A stretch of DNA of 64,000 nt, from contig CM034392.1 in NCBI GenBank assembly GCA_019925095.2, positions 4,347,501-4,411,500 of the forward strand, read 5' to 3'. The notes beneath the pieces were generated by a model. The model did not search any database, was not told the DNA's origin, and worked only from the letters and a program-made list of their open reading frames with translations. Shown piece after piece: positions 10,642 through 21,094 of this stretch. Both the position numbers and the translations under genes were made by a program. Within the stretch, counting starts at the first letter, position 1; the number at the start of each line of letters is the position of its first letter. The stretch comes from Dendrolimus kikuchii (lineage: Eukaryota; Arthropoda; Insecta; Lepidoptera; Lasiocampidae).

Positions 10642-10975
10642 ACTTTTTTATTTATTTATTTTTTATTGCCTGAAGCAGGCAAACAGGCAGACGGCTCGCC
10701 TGATGGAAAGTGGTTACCGTCGCCTATGGACGTTTGCAACACCAGGGGTGTCGCCAACACATAGTCGACCTCTAAGAAATTTTATAACGCCCTTCTTAGA
10801 GAACCCCACGTCATAGCGCAAAGGGAAAACCGCGGCGGGATGTTCACTACAGATCATTGTTGTACGCGGAATAAATGTTCTAGAAAACCGTTGCGTAGTT
10901 GAGCGTGGGAGTCGGGTTCGTACCCGACATCTCGTGGTGTCGCTCCTCACCTAAGACTGCTTTCCAAAGCCCCCC
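10642..10975 (-). pseudogene. Family-E LINE 3' end, ORF C-terminus and tail
   Basis: The minus strand encodes the last residues of a LINE ORF2, including FSRTFIPRTT, AAVFPLRYDVGF and KKGVIKFLRGR, then a 3' tail with GGCGACGGTAACCACTTTCC and an A-rich end at about 10642. Upstream ORF2 is missing, as expected for a 5'-truncated insertion. The tail is near-identical in layout to that of the family-A SINEs, so this LINE family is their likely mobiliser. Confidence 0.75.
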
Positions 10976-12085
10976 TGCGGACGTATTATTTATTTATTGT
11001 TATAATAAAGCGTTGCAAAGCGGGAAAGAGTGATTTTTGGCTCCATCTAGTTAGTATTGTAGGACTTAGAAGGTTTTCATTTACATGTCTTACTAGGAGA
11101 TTGTCATTTATAGTATGTACAGTCGTGGTATGAAAATGTTCGCCAGTTTTGAACTTGATTCATGTAACGTTCCGCGAGCACTTGTTACCTTTTCAAACTA
11201 AGTCACAGAACAGACTGTTCCACAGAAAATTATGGACTATTTGACAATAAAGTTTAAAATTATTTAGATCAAAGTTGTTTGATTTTCTATCTTGTTCAAG
11301 AAGATTGTTTAGACATGCTAAACCTTTTTATTGATTTTAATATTTATATTAAGTGTAGTGATTATATCTGCTGTTTTTTTACGTTTCTATATTTTAAAAA
11401 CGTAATTTTATTAACATATTGGCAGTATAGTTTCCTGTACTCGTGCAAGCAAAAGTCGACTTAAGGTGGCGAACATTTTTATTCCGCGACTGTACCTATT
11501 ATTCTAGAATACGTACACATTCTCAAATAAGTACTACGTTAAACTTCAAGGTCTAACACACAATTTGCTTTGTTAATTTTTGGACCGATAAGGTTATATT
11601 TAAAATATTAATTTGAAACCAGTTTTACTTTGTATAAGTAGAGCTGAATTGCGCAGACATAATGTTTTTTAAAGGAAAACTAATTTGCTAATTTATATTT
11701 TATGACTCGACTACAATTATGATATTAAATTTCTTAATTAAGTTAAATTTTAATTTTATGTAAATATGAGTAAAGGTGTACGAATGAAGTGGCTACACAT
11801 TTATGAAGGTTGATATTTAGGAAATGACCCCAGGATCTGAGTGAATACTCTGGATGCAACCGAGGTTTATATAAGGAAGATGACGTCGATCCAGCGTCTT
11901 CTTTCTCGGGGGCCGGAGGAAGTGTCTGGTAATACATATCGCATTTAATTTTCTAAACCATGGGTCATAGCGTTGTGTGTTTTTTCTGGATAGGCCGGGT
12001 TCTACGGCACACTGAAACTTATGTAGGTAAATAAGGTAATGTTTGTGGTTTTGTACTATATAGTATAAAGGGGGTGTTACAACAA
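10976..12085. other. A+T-rich intergenic DNA, no gene seen
   Basis: Only short chance ORFs occur; no repeat shared with the rest of the window was found. Confidence 0.45.
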
Positions 12086-12089
12086 AGTG

Positions 12090-12760
12090 GAGGCGAGGGG
12101 AGTTGACTTCTATAAATATAGGGAACCTCTCAAGACAATTTGTACTTCGCGTAAAACAGATAATAAGCTCAAGAAGCAAAGAAAAACTTTGAAAGCTTCC
12201 ATCGACGCCTTCGAAAATGCATGCCTCCCGTTGTATAATTTTTTAACCAACTCCAAAAAGGGGACGTTCGCAATTTCTCCGTCAATTAGAGATTGATTTT
12301 CAATTTTTTCTCTATTCGAAAATATATACTCCTGAGGTGGTTCCATTGTTACCAAGTTAGAATCTGATGAGTGGATTCCAGGGAAATCGAGAGCAACCCT
12401 TGTTGAAGAGCGCCGAGCGCCTAAACTCTTCAAATGGCAAACTTGTATACGTGTGCCAGTAGTACAACAATTTCTACAGGCGCTTAATATATTATTGCTA
12501 AAGCTATTCAAGCAACTACAAAGTAGAAATTATTTTTTTTTAACAGAAACAAATAAAAAAAAATATACATTTTCTACAACATCGTGAAGTCGGTGCCGAG
12601 TATAACAAAATACTAAATAACAACAAAATTGCAAAATGCACCAATTTCTAGATGTTGTAGAAAAAAATATATTATGCATTTTATGCTAGTTTGAAGTCGA
12701 TTTTGTTTTTGTTTTTTCTTTTTATTTCGAAACCCAAAACATCTAAGGTTACATAACCAG
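12090..12760. repeat. Probable dispersed repeat with a small foldback
   Basis: The stretch is less A+T-rich than its flanks in places. It includes an inverted pair around TTTTCTACAACATC (about 12569-12583) and GATGTTGTAGAAAA (about 12651-12664). The ORFs on both strands overlap and show no family signature, so I do not call a gene. Confidence 0.35.
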
Positions 12761-12995
12761 CGAAGCTCCATTACTTAACCCCAACATTAGCTCAACGTCA
12801 ACAAATATCATTTTAATATTCAAATGCAACAACAATTTCCATCCTCTTTTTATTGCACGTGAAAGTGCATAGGGTGGCTTTATAATCAAATTTTACAGCA
12901 ATTTACCTTAGGGTCTACGCACTCGGGGTCTTTTATGAACGCCGTAAATTGCGTTTTAGTTGCTTTATGATATATATATATATATAGCTACAGAT

Positions 12996-13446
12996 AGAGA
13001 GAGCATGAAAGTAGAGTAAACGCGGTCGAGATGCGAGCACTGCGCAAAATCTGTGGAGTGACGCTCGCGGACCGCGTTCGTAATACCGAAGTAAGAAAGA
13101 GAGTTGGCCTGAAAGAGAGTGTCGGGGTAAAGCTAAGGAAAGGAATGCTCCGGTGGTTCGGGCATGTGGAAAGAATGCATGATGAAAGAATGACTAAACA
13201 GATATACAATGCAAAAGTGGATGGATGCAGAAGTCGTGAAAGGCCACAACACACCTTCCATGATCAAATTGATCGTGTACTAGCGGAGGGTGATGTCAGG
13301 AGCCTTAAGAACAGACAAGTGTGCATGACAAGAGTTATGAATGTCAAAGAAGCAAGTGAGGTGTGTAAGAATGGGCCTAAATGGCGCTCTGTTGTTCGTG
13401 CCTACCCCGCAAGGGAACTGGCGTGAAGTTATGTATGTATGTATGT
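12996..13446 (+). pseudogene. Family-B RTE-like LINE tail, copy 1
   Basis: This is the C-terminal part of a LINE ORF2. Its 131-residue open frame carries MRALRKICGVTLADRVRNTE, GMLRWFGHVERMHDERMTKQ and ends in AYPARELA, followed by GTGAAGTTATGTATGTATGT. The end point and the (ATGT)n tail are the same in all ten copies here. The copy is 5'-truncated and lacks the catalytic reverse transcriptase. Confidence 0.8.
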
Positions 13447-13674
13447 TTAAGTATTTTAACACTATGCTCATACAGGAAGTGTTGGAATTAGAATAGAATG
13501 TTCTTTATTTCACACAAGAGAATAATACACATGAGTTAACAATCATTTAACTAGTACAATCGGCGGTCTTATAGCTAACAGGGATTTCTTCCAGACAACC
13601 TTCATAATATTTTGAATAAAATGAAATATTTTGAAATTTGTCGTTAATAGTTCAGATTTCGTGTTTTAAATCTT

Positions 13675-13810
13675 AAATGTAATGTACTAGATTTGAAATG
13701 CGACGGCACGGAATTCAGGAACCCTCCCACCTCTTGTCACACAAAGTTGTCGATCAATCTCTAATATGTGCCGTAATTTATGTATGGCTCTAAAGCGGTG
13801 GTAGAGCCAT
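13675..13810 (+). repeat. Remnant of MITE family I
   Basis: It shares ACCCTCCCACCTCTTGTCACACAA and a degenerate end TTTATGTATGGCTC with the complete copy at 52469-52678. Confidence 0.45.
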
Positions 13811-13950
13811 GGCTCAATAAGTAGATAATCTGAAAGACTCCATTTTGAAATAAATACATTCGTTATTACTCATTTTTTTTAAATCTTATTTTACTGTCTA
13901 ATTAAGCAAGTGAAGAGAGAGCAAATATTTTTTTTTCTTTCCAGCAAATT

Positions 13951-14253
13951 CTCCGGGCAGGAACGAAAAAGAATACTAATTCATACGGCCTGTCGTAAGA
14001 GGCGACAAAACAACCCACAGCCAGATTGTAGGGCATTTGCCCGATTAGTTGGCTACTACCTCTGGTCTAGAGTATGCAGCCATAACAACTTTGAGTTGTG
14101 TTCCGGCAACAGTGACCAGGTTCCAGTCTCCCTTAAGAGAGCAACAGCGCATTTGTAGCACCTTTGGTGTTGCAAATGTCCATAGGCGATGGTAACCGCT
14201 TTCCATCAAATGGGCCGTCTGCCTATCTGCTGAACTCCTGCAATAAAAAATAA
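13951..14253 (+). mobile_element. Family-A SINE-like element, copy 2
   Basis: This is a near-full copy from GGGCAGGAACG through GGCCTGTCGTAAGAGGCGAC to CTGCTGAACTCCTGCAATAA plus an A-rich end. It contains small substitutions relative to copies at 22061, 32298 and 49049. Confidence 0.8.
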
Positions 14254-14339
14254 ATAAAAAATCGAGACATAGCGAAAAGCCTGGTAGACGTCTCACGTGA
14301 CTAAAAGACTGGCCTATTGCTATTAAGCAAGGTAATGTG

Positions 14340-14470
14340 TCAGGTTCCAGTTTCTTCTTCGAGGCCTGCAGCACATTGGTAACACCTCTGGTATTGGTAA
14401 TGTCCATAGGTAACAGTAACCACTTTCCTTCACAGTGGGCCATCAGCCAGTCTCCTGTGCTTCAGCAAAA
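14340..14470 (+). repeat. Diverged A/E-type 3' tail
   Basis: It has the order CAGGTTCCAG, CAGCACATTGGTAACACCTC, GTCCATAGG, GTAACCACTTTCC, GGGCCATC and CAAAAAAAAG, as in family A/E, but is clearly older. It follows copy 2 of family A by less than 100 bp. Confidence 0.5.
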
Positions 14471-15654
14471 AAAAGAACTTTCAAAGATGCAAGTATTCCT
14501 TGTTTATCCGCGGGCGAACCAGTGGGAAAAATCCTACAAAACATTAAAACTAACACAAATAAATGTCACTTTCATAATAATAAAATGATTAGATATATGA
14601 AATACGTATATCGCTGATATAACGTGTTAATTTTCACAAAGGTGGACGAACAAAACGCGCTAGGCAGCATATTAGCAGTTATATGATAACTATGTTACGC
14701 TTGAAGTATGGATGATAAACTATGTAAATAAAAATACATAACAATTTAAATTTGGTAACCGTTTGGCTTAAGGATCCAAAGGTTTTAATATATGGATAGG
14801 ATATTCCACAGATAGATGGATGACTTTAACACCGAGGGGTCTTAGAGGTTCAGGGATGACCTTAATGGTTGGAGGAGCAAGATGGGATGCTTCTCTGTCA
14901 TAGCGATGCGCAGTACACGTGTGAGCCAGTACATCTGTCCCGTACAAAATACATTTGTACTGATACGACTCAAACTTGGGAATGTACCACTTCAAATTTT
15001 TTATCGCGCTGGTGCTCAAAAGTAAGAGGAAGGACAGAACGAGGCTTATGTTACAACAGTACAATAACGCCACTACGGATATTCACATGACAAAGAGGGA
15101 CAACATGACAATGTCATAGTACGACTGTTAGTAAAATGAGGTGACGAATGCCGAGCACATCCGATTCTTAACGAACATTTCTGAACTAGTTTTTAACGGG
15201 ACGAATGAGGGAATGACCGCCTCACCGGCCTCATCACTTCAAATGGAGTGCCGCGGTACAAACCGTACAAATGTCCTCGCCTCATTTGAAGCGGTACATT
15301 GTACTGGTTCAGTATAAAATGTCATGTTACTCTTACAAACTCATCTTAACATCTTGTCCTACCCGACCCGAGGAAGATCTTCCAGCGAGGCTATTGTTAT
15401 TCCTCGCAGGCCGAGGCCCATCCATTATTGTTGGAAATTTGTATATATTCTTTGTACGTTTCGGGAATCGTTTGCAACCTCAATTTTTGTACAGCGCCAT
15501 CTATTTGCTTATATGTGTTCCACTACAGAGGGTATATCCGACTCGGGTAGTCATAGCATTTCCTCGGAAGTGCTGTTATCACCCCAACGTGGCGTTTCTG
15601 TATGCCCACTCCGCTTTCCTTCTTTTATTGCGAAGTTGGCAAAGGGATAGATAT
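14471..15654. other. Intergenic DNA, no gene supported
   Basis: Two overlapping open frames of 133 and 108 codons (15271-15672 and 15324-15650) share the same strand in different frames, have no recognisable motif and run into a SINE, so neither is called. The rest is A+T-rich. Confidence 0.4.
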
Positions 15655-15806
15655 ACGGATATATCGGTTTGACGTGGTAATTGTAACAATATGCACATTA
15701 GGTCAGAAGACTGCCTAAGTGGTGCATGATTTCCGGCCAGGATTCGAACCCACGTCTTGAAGTTAAGGACGCGTGTTCTAACCATTAAGCTACGACGGCT
15801 TGGCAC
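15655..15806 (-). mobile_element. tRNA-derived SINE, head and start of body
   Basis: On the minus strand a tRNA-like head with A-box-like CGTAGCTTAATGGTTAG and B box GTGGGTTCGAATCC is followed by body sequence matching 7447-7745 (CACTTAGGCAG, CTAATGTGCATATTGTTAC). The match stops after the body start, so the 3' part is lost or replaced. Confidence 0.65.
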
Positions 15807-16835
15807 AGATGAATGCCGTGACTTAAAAGCGATTACCTTTAAACCCGTGGCAGTATATTAACCGTATACTAGTATCAAAAACCTTTGCATAACGTGTTAG
15901 AATTATGCTAATTGGTCGTCTGGTTTTTGCAACACCGCATACGCACGCTATTCACATACAAACAATGGCGCGTTCGTTTTTTGTGTTTTCAAGGGAAACG
16001 AGGCGTTAACATTTTCTCTTTTGCATATCTATGTTTGTTGATGTTTATGTTGTAATTCAGCAATCTGTGGTCATCATCTGTAGCGGTGTTTCAGTGACTT
16101 TGATGGACTGGTGTACAGGGCCGCGCCGACCCCCCACAGCGCCTGTGTGCGAAACCTATGAGGCGCCTCTTTTTTTCACGAACCTTCATGTTTCAACTAA
16201 TTTCTTTTTTATTTGTTAATTTTGACCGAAATAAATATTCTCCAGTTTTATGTAGGTATTTAGATATATTTTCCTAAATAGGTAAAACTGGTTTCTGTCT
16301 CTAATGATTCTTTGGAAGTGGATGGTAGAGCCGTAAAATATTTACTTATTTTAGTTGTATTTTTATCACTGAGATAGATTTTTATCACATTTTCTTTTCC
16401 TTATTAATTTTCTGGTAACCAGATAATTTCTTTTTTTTAAATCTTGATTACTATCACTCATCGTGAAAACATGTTAACACAGTCAGTAACACAAACTATA
16501 TATTGTTTTTAATGCTAGAACTTATTCTTATTAAAAAGTGGTGCTTATTTTGAATAAAAGCATTTAATTTTGAATTTTAAAAATTACATTTTTAGAATTT
16601 TTGTCTATCTGTCTTTACGGATTTAAATGAAACAACAAAAAACCTAGCTCATAATTATCACATTAGACGAAGATAGCGAAGAAAGTGGTGCTGCGATTGT
16701 ATCATTTTGGCGCTGCTGTTGCAATCCACTAACAAACATGTCTTGGATATGGCAGCCTAGTAATATAAGTTTTAAATGCTTTTCAGAGATGCCTTCCTAA
16801 CTGGACGAATATCACTTCTATTATTGTTCTTCGAC
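15807..16835. other. Intergenic DNA, no gene seen
   Basis: It is mostly A+T-rich. A short GC-rich patch at about 16109-16165 has no recognisable coding content. Confidence 0.4.
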
Positions 16836-17110
16836 GCTAGTAGGTTATTCTACCCCGTTATGGGCAGCAGGGTGGTACTTCCTTTATACCACTGGAGGGC
16901 ATCCGACCGTGTTTACTCACTCAACTGTGAATAGGGTTGACAGAGGCGGTATTTCTTGCATATTATCTGACGTGGTAGGGCTATGGTAAAATCATTATCT
17001 TGATTACAGTTCTCAGTGCCGGCTCGATCGGTGTGATACCACGCTCTTACATAATATCGGCGTGAAACTGTTAGCCTTGAGCTAATCGATAGGCCACTTC
17101 CCCATTTCGC
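16836..17110 (+). repeat. Unclassified dispersed repeat F, copy 3
   Basis: It carries CGATCGGTGTGATACCACGC and TTAGCCTTGAGCTAATCGAT, matching the reverse strand of 7905-8200. Confidence 0.5.
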
Positions 17111-17467
17111 TCCCAGCCGTAGTTCGTACCATGGTTGGGGGCAAAACCGGATGAAACACTGTCTCATGGATTTGCAAGCGTGTCATGCTTGCAAAGAAGG
17201 AAGCGAAGCGGTAGCATGAGCGGACGTGCTTGCTACGTTCCTGCCAAAAAAGGACGTGACGGCCACCGTGAGCGGGCGGCGCGGTTGGGTCCAAATTGTG
17301 TGTATCGGGTCCAAAAGTATCGGAATGAAATCGGACACTACGCTGATTTTTCGTGCAAACCTTCCTTTTGGCTTGAGACCAAAACGACCCATTTTTGTTA
17401 AACTAATTTTATAATAAAACTACGTTTTAACGGTTTTAAGCGCGGTAATTTTATTTGATTTTGGTTT

Positions 17468-17509
17468 TTCCGACGTTTCGGCCACTTTTCAGTGGCCGTG
17501 ATCACGGAA
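17468..17509 (-). ncRNA. Hammerhead-ribozyme-like motif, copy 1
   Basis: Read on the minus strand: TTCC, then GTGATCA in the CUGANGA position, then GGCCACT-GAAA-AGTGGCC as stem II, then GAAAC, GTC and GGAA closing stem I. Nucleotides 3 and 8 are G and C instead of C and G, and one extra C separates A9 from stem II. Activity is unknown. Confidence 0.4.
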
Positions 17510-17644
17510 GACAAAGATGTCAAGTGTCAACGAGTATTGTTAAAGTTTTATTTAGCCTACCGCCAACTTATTAATTTTAATTATTTAATTTTTAATTTTG
17601 TTTATGGTTATTATTTAATCTATGGGAGCCTAATCTAATTTACT

Positions 17645-17685
17645 ACCGCTTCGCAACATGTTATGGCTTGAAGAGAAGAAGCGGC
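17645..17685 (-). other. Recurrent retroelement stem-loop, copy 2
   Basis: On the minus strand GCCGCTTC pairs with GAAGCGGT around a 25-nt loop, lying in the left pseudo-LTR. Confidence 0.55.
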
Positions 17686-17740
17686 GCAAGAAACTCTTCA
17701 GCAAACATGCCTAGCTCTAATAATTTTATATAATATTAAA

Positions 17741-18160
17741 ATGGGTGGAAGGAAAAATAAAAGTAATAAAAGTAAAGTAAAGTGTGGATTGTCATACATT
17801 GGGCAAACAAAGAGGAGCATAAAAACACGAGTAAAAGAACACATTGCTGACATGAAACACACAAGGTCTACGAAGTCTGCGATCAGTGAACACACGCTGG
17901 ATAAACCCAACCACTACATCAGATTCGATAACCCACAAATCCTCGCGAAAGAGAATCGTTTCATACCTAGAATGATGCGTGAGGCTATTGAAATCAAAAA
18001 ACACCCAAATTTCAATAGAGAAGATGGTTGGCAAGTACCACCTGTTTGGGATCCAATTATCAAAACTATTAAGACCCAAACCCAGCAAAAACCAGCTGCC
18101 AGACCTCAAGACACTGTGAGCTCTTTCTGCGTACAACGGAACACAAACCAACTTGACTGA
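17741..18160 (+). CDS. Partial GIY-YIG endonuclease of a Penelope-like element (139 aa)
   Basis: The frame encodes the C-terminal endonuclease that Penelope-like elements use to cut target DNA. CGLSYIGQTKRSIKTRVKEH (residues 15-34) gives the YIG half of the GIY-YIG signature and the following Arg/His residues. NRFIPRMMREAIEIKKHPNF (about 72-91) holds the probable catalytic Glu (E81), and NREDGW follows. The GIY half that normally lies upstream is missing, and the first nine residues (MGGRKNKSN) are encoded by the left inverted arm, so the ATG is an accident of the rearrangement. The stop is 2 nt before the right arm. The fragment is not expected to act alone. The overlapping minus-strand ORF is a shadow. 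Confidence 0.75.
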   Translation: MGGRKNKSNKSKVKCGLSYIGQTKRSIKTRVKEHIADMKHTRSTKSAISEHTLDKPNHYIRFDNPQILAKENRFIPRMMREAIEIKKHPNFNREDGWQVPPVWDPIIKTIKTQTQQKPAARPQDTVSSFCVQRNTNQLD

Positions 18161-18244
18161 TAATTACTTTTATTTTTCCTTCCACCCATTTTAATATTAT
18201 ATAAAATTATTAGAGCAAGGCATGTTTGCTGAAGAGTTTCTTGC

Positions 18245-18285
18245 GCCGCTTCTTCTCTTCAAGCCATAACATGTTACGAAGCGGT
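18245..18285 (+). other. Recurrent retroelement stem-loop, copy 3
   Basis: GCCGCTTC (18245-18252) and GAAGCGGT (18278-18285) enclose a 25-nt loop with AAGCCATAACATG. Confidence 0.55.
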
Positions 18286-18420
18286 AGTAAATTAGATTAG
18301 GCTCCCATAGATTAAATAATAACCATAAACAAAATTAAAAATTAAATAATTAAAATTAACAAGTTGGCGGTAGGCTAAATAAAACTTTAACAATACTCGT
18401 TGACACTTGACATCTTTGTC

Positions 18421-18462
18421 TTCCGTGATCACGGCCACTGAAAAGTGGCCGAAACGTCGGAA
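18421..18462 (+). ncRNA. Hammerhead-ribozyme-like motif, copy 2
   Basis: Stem I TTCC (18421-18424) pairs with GGAA (18459-18462). Core GTGATCA is at 18425-18431, stem II is GGCCACT/AGTGGCC with a GAAA loop (18433-18450), then GAAAC and GTC, with predicted cleavage after C18458. The very short stem III suits the paired, dimeric form described for Penelope hammerheads. The core has the swapped 3/8 pair. Confidence 0.4.
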
Positions 18463-18563
18463 AAACCAAAATCAAATAAAATTACCGCACTTAAAACCGT
18501 TAAAACGTAGTTTTATTATGTATACAAGTCGCGAAAACTTAAGAAAATATTAAACTAATTTTA

Positions 18564-19403
18564 CTTATGAAATATTTAATTAGTAAACCAATTAATCCAA
18601 TTTAAATAAACAACAAAAAATACAATTCATTTATCATATTCTGAAAGTAAGTTTGGAGTTGCCTGATCACGGATGAAAATAGTTATTCGGCCCTGGAAAA
18701 CGATTTTCACTGCTGTCAAAAAATTTAAAAACCTATACGAACCGTAGATTATACATACGATTCATGTCCTAACTTTTTATTTACAGCCACTGTTAAATCG
18801 CGGCATAAATTGTAATAAAAAAATATCAACACTTTTGTAACATCTTTTTATACTCACAAATAATTTTTCACTAAATTATTATATAATTTACATACATTTA
18901 AGCTAAATATTTTTATCATCAGTGACAAACAAATACTGGCTGGAAGAATACCACAGACAATAAAATCGCTTGACGTTTCGTATGTGACATATTAAATGAG
19001 TTCATCAGATTTACATATTGATTTAACACCTGATTTCATTAGAGAAGTATGTTGTATAGTTGTTTGTTTAAGTAATCAGTTTTTATTTACTTTCTTCATA
19101 TTCGAAATGAAAAGCAGTGTTAACCTCGGGTGAAAGGCCTATTTAGGCACCCAAACTATCTCTTGCCTAAATAGGTCAATTTTACCTCTCGTGTTATATC
19201 TTATATCTATTATAGTTACTTTAAACTTAAAATAAATAAATAACCAAAATTACTTAAATTTATTGGCACATCCCAGTTTGTGTCTTCAATATGCCAACTT
19301 GTATCGAATCATCTATCTGAATATAATTCGATAGAAGGATTGCGAGTATTACCACGTTCTGCATGCCATGTCAATGACAAGGCAACAATTAACATTTTAG
19401 TCG
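18564..19403. other. A+T-rich intergenic DNA, no gene seen
   Basis: A short near-palindrome with AAATAGG/CCTATTTAGG lies around 19134-19176; nothing else stands out. Confidence 0.4.
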
Positions 19404-19930
19404 TCTATACTAATATTATAAAGCTGAAGAGTTTTTTTGTTTGTTTAAACGCGCTAATCTCAGGAATTGCTGGTCCGATTTGAAAAATTCTTTCAGTGTT
19501 GAATAGTACATTTATCGAGGAAGGCTATATTATATTTTCATAAAAACTAGGGATCCTTACTAAAAGTCCAATAATGTAACTCAAGGTGTAAAAAAATGAC
19601 CCGAAAAAATCCTTTCACGGCGTGCGCTGCGAAAACTATTGATTATAGAACAAATTAATGTACTACCACTTTGCAGAACATATAATTGTCTACAAAAAAT
19701 ATTGCGTAACCATGTCTAACTATTGTAGTTATCTCACAATAAGTGTTTTCTTTTATATTTTTAAATAATTAAAATGCCGTCGCTTCAGAAACTCTTTATT
19801 TTGTACCTTGGTATTAATCCTTATCAAAATAAATTACTCCATATTCAAGACGAATTCAATACCTTTCTAGAACTTTTTGAATTATTCAATTCGGACGTTT
19901 CATTCAAAAGATATCGCGATATTTAAATTG
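19404..19930 (+). mobile_element. Helitron-type element, 5' part
   Basis: It starts TCTATACTAATATTATAAAG after a host G and runs through AACGCGCTAATCTCAGGAAT and GATTTGAAAAATTCTTTCAG, the left end shared by the other Helitrons of this window. It then continues into a longer variant with TTTCACGGCGTGCGCTGCG. No helicase ORF and no clear CTAG end is present. Confidence 0.6.
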
Positions 19931-19951
19931 TAAGTATTAGTGTTGTAGCCA

Positions 19952-20150
19952 AATATACTAATATTGTTTGATTGAACGCGCTAATCTCAGGAACCACTGG
20001 TCTCATTTGAAAAATTCTTTCAGTGTTGGATGGAAATGGGCTATATATATCATCACGCTAAGACCAATAGGAGCGGAGCACCAATGAAGAATGTTTCAAA
20101 ATCGGAGGGCTTAGAAAGCAAATTCCACGCGTACGACGTCGCGGGCACAT
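19952..20150 (+). mobile_element. Short non-autonomous Helitron, right end degenerate
   Basis: It matches the family from ATACTAATATTG, GAACGCGCTAATCTCAGGAA and ATATATCATCACGCTAAGAC to ATTCCACGCGTACGACGTCG and GCGGGCACAT. The expected CTAG is mutated or lost. Confidence 0.6.
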
Positions 20151-20890
20151 AGCCTATAAATGTTTAAAGTGCTATTTTAATGTCAAGATATAAACCGTAT
20201 TTTTATTTACCATTAGATGGACCCCCTGTCGGACTGCTTACGTGCAACCATTATTGCCAGCCCTATGAATCGACATTCATGTGAATCAACAGAGCGGCAA
20301 TTCCGTAAACCTTCCATAAGTCTCGGTATTGTTTAAAACATTGTAATTCGCACTTTCATTGCACTGATTTCAAGATATCGGCAACTAAGTAGAAATACAA
20401 CGCAACGTATTTACCATGATAAAATTGCAGATAGTTTGCAGGAAGGTCAGGTAAAAATCACCACAAATATACGTGCATCTGTGAAGAGCGTAGAGAAAGT
20501 ATCCATCATACCTGCCTACCCCCTTGGGAAACAGGCGTGATAATATTGTCTTATATTTTCACTAACATACAAACATGTTAGTTGTAATATAGTACAATGT
20601 CTAGTAAACGGAGGATTTAGAAAGACTATGTTTAGAAGGCCGTCATTAGTCTATGACCGCCGTTCATTGTCTATTATAGCCAAAGATAAAATATAATTTT
20701 AAATTTATAATTTTATTCTATTCTGGCTTTAAAACCTTTCAAGCTCGTGTAAAGGAGAGATAAATAAGGCAAGATGACGAAATCGACCTTCACATAGATT
20801 ATTTTTGTAATTTACATAAAATATCCAAACTATAAGTTTGATTGTTAAAATGTTAATTAGTGGAAAAAATAAAAAGAAAAATAAATTCTT
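20151..20890. other. Intergenic DNA, no gene seen
   Basis: No repeat, tRNA or coding run was found before the pol III terminator of the tRNA at 20891. Confidence 0.45.
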
Positions 20891-20962
20891 TTCCGATACC
20901 GGGAATCGAACCCGAGCCTCCTGGGTGAGAGCCAGGTATCCTAGCCACTAGACCATATCGGA
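20891..20962 (-). tRNA. tRNA-Glu (anticodon CTC)
   Basis: This 72-nt gene reads TCCGATATGGTCTAGTGGCT on the minus strand and folds as a full cloverleaf: acceptor TCCGATA/TATCGGA, D arm with the A box TGGTCTAGTGG, anticodon stem CCTGG/CCAGG around loop CTCTCAC, and T arm with B box GGTTCGATTCC. The anticodon CTC reads GAG. A T-rich pol III terminator follows on the minus strand (T runs in 20866-20886). No intron is present. A 76-bp Penelope tail has inserted 39 bp upstream of its 5' end. Confidence 0.95.
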
Positions 20963-21001
20963 TACTACTCTACCAGTCAAATTTTTATTATATATGTCTT
21001 T

Positions 21002-21077
21002 GGCCGAAACGTCGGAAAAACCAAAATCAAATAAAATTACCGCGCTTAAAACCGTTAAAACGTAGTTTTATTATTTA
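21002..21077 (+). mobile_element. Very short Penelope-like tail insertion
   Basis: This is only 76 bp, from GGCCGAAACGTCGGAAAAAC to GTAGTTTTATTATTTA, matching the outer part of the pseudo-LTR. It lies between perfect 17-bp direct repeats TTATTATATATGTCTTT (20985-21001 and 21078-21094), so it is a genuine insertion of an extremely 5'-truncated product. Confidence 0.75.
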
Positions 21078-21094
21078 TTATTATATATGTCTTT

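Larger units (their letters stand above)
17412..17767 (-). repeat. Left pseudo-LTR arm of the Penelope-like element
   Basis: This is 356 bp and the reverse complement of 18163-18518 with few differences. It carries a hammerhead-like motif (17468-17509) and the recurrent stem-loop (17645-17685), both in minus orientation. Confidence 0.85.
18163..18518 (+). repeat. Right pseudo-LTR arm of the Penelope-like element
   Basis: This 356-bp arm is inverted relative to 17412-17767. Order along the strand: recurrent stem-loop (18245-18285), A+T-rich spacer, hammerhead-like motif (18421-18462), then AAAACGTAGTTTTATTA at the outer edge. Confidence 0.85.
17412..18549 (+). mobile_element. Penelope-like element fragment with inverted pseudo-LTRs
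   Basis: The insertion is flanked by a perfect 14-bp direct repeat, TTAAACTAATTTTA, at 17398-17411 and 18550-18563, so the whole block moved as one unit. It consists of a left arm (17412-17767), a 395-bp core with a GIY-YIG endonuclease ORF, a right arm (18163-18518) inverted relative to the left, and a 31-bp right extension with TACAAGTCGCGAAAACTTAA. Penelope-like elements are known for LTR-like ends that may be direct or inverted, for variable target duplications and for a C-terminal GIY-YIG domain. The reverse transcriptase is absent, so this is a 5'-truncated copy. Confidence 0.8.

Noticed and set aside
15271..15672. Two overlapping 133- and 108-codon ORFs
   Set aside because: They lie in different frames of one strand, have no motif, and run into a SINE; chance frames are likelier.
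17792..18151. 119-codon minus-strand ORF
   Set aside because: It is antisense to the GIY-YIG fragment, whose motif is on the plus strand.
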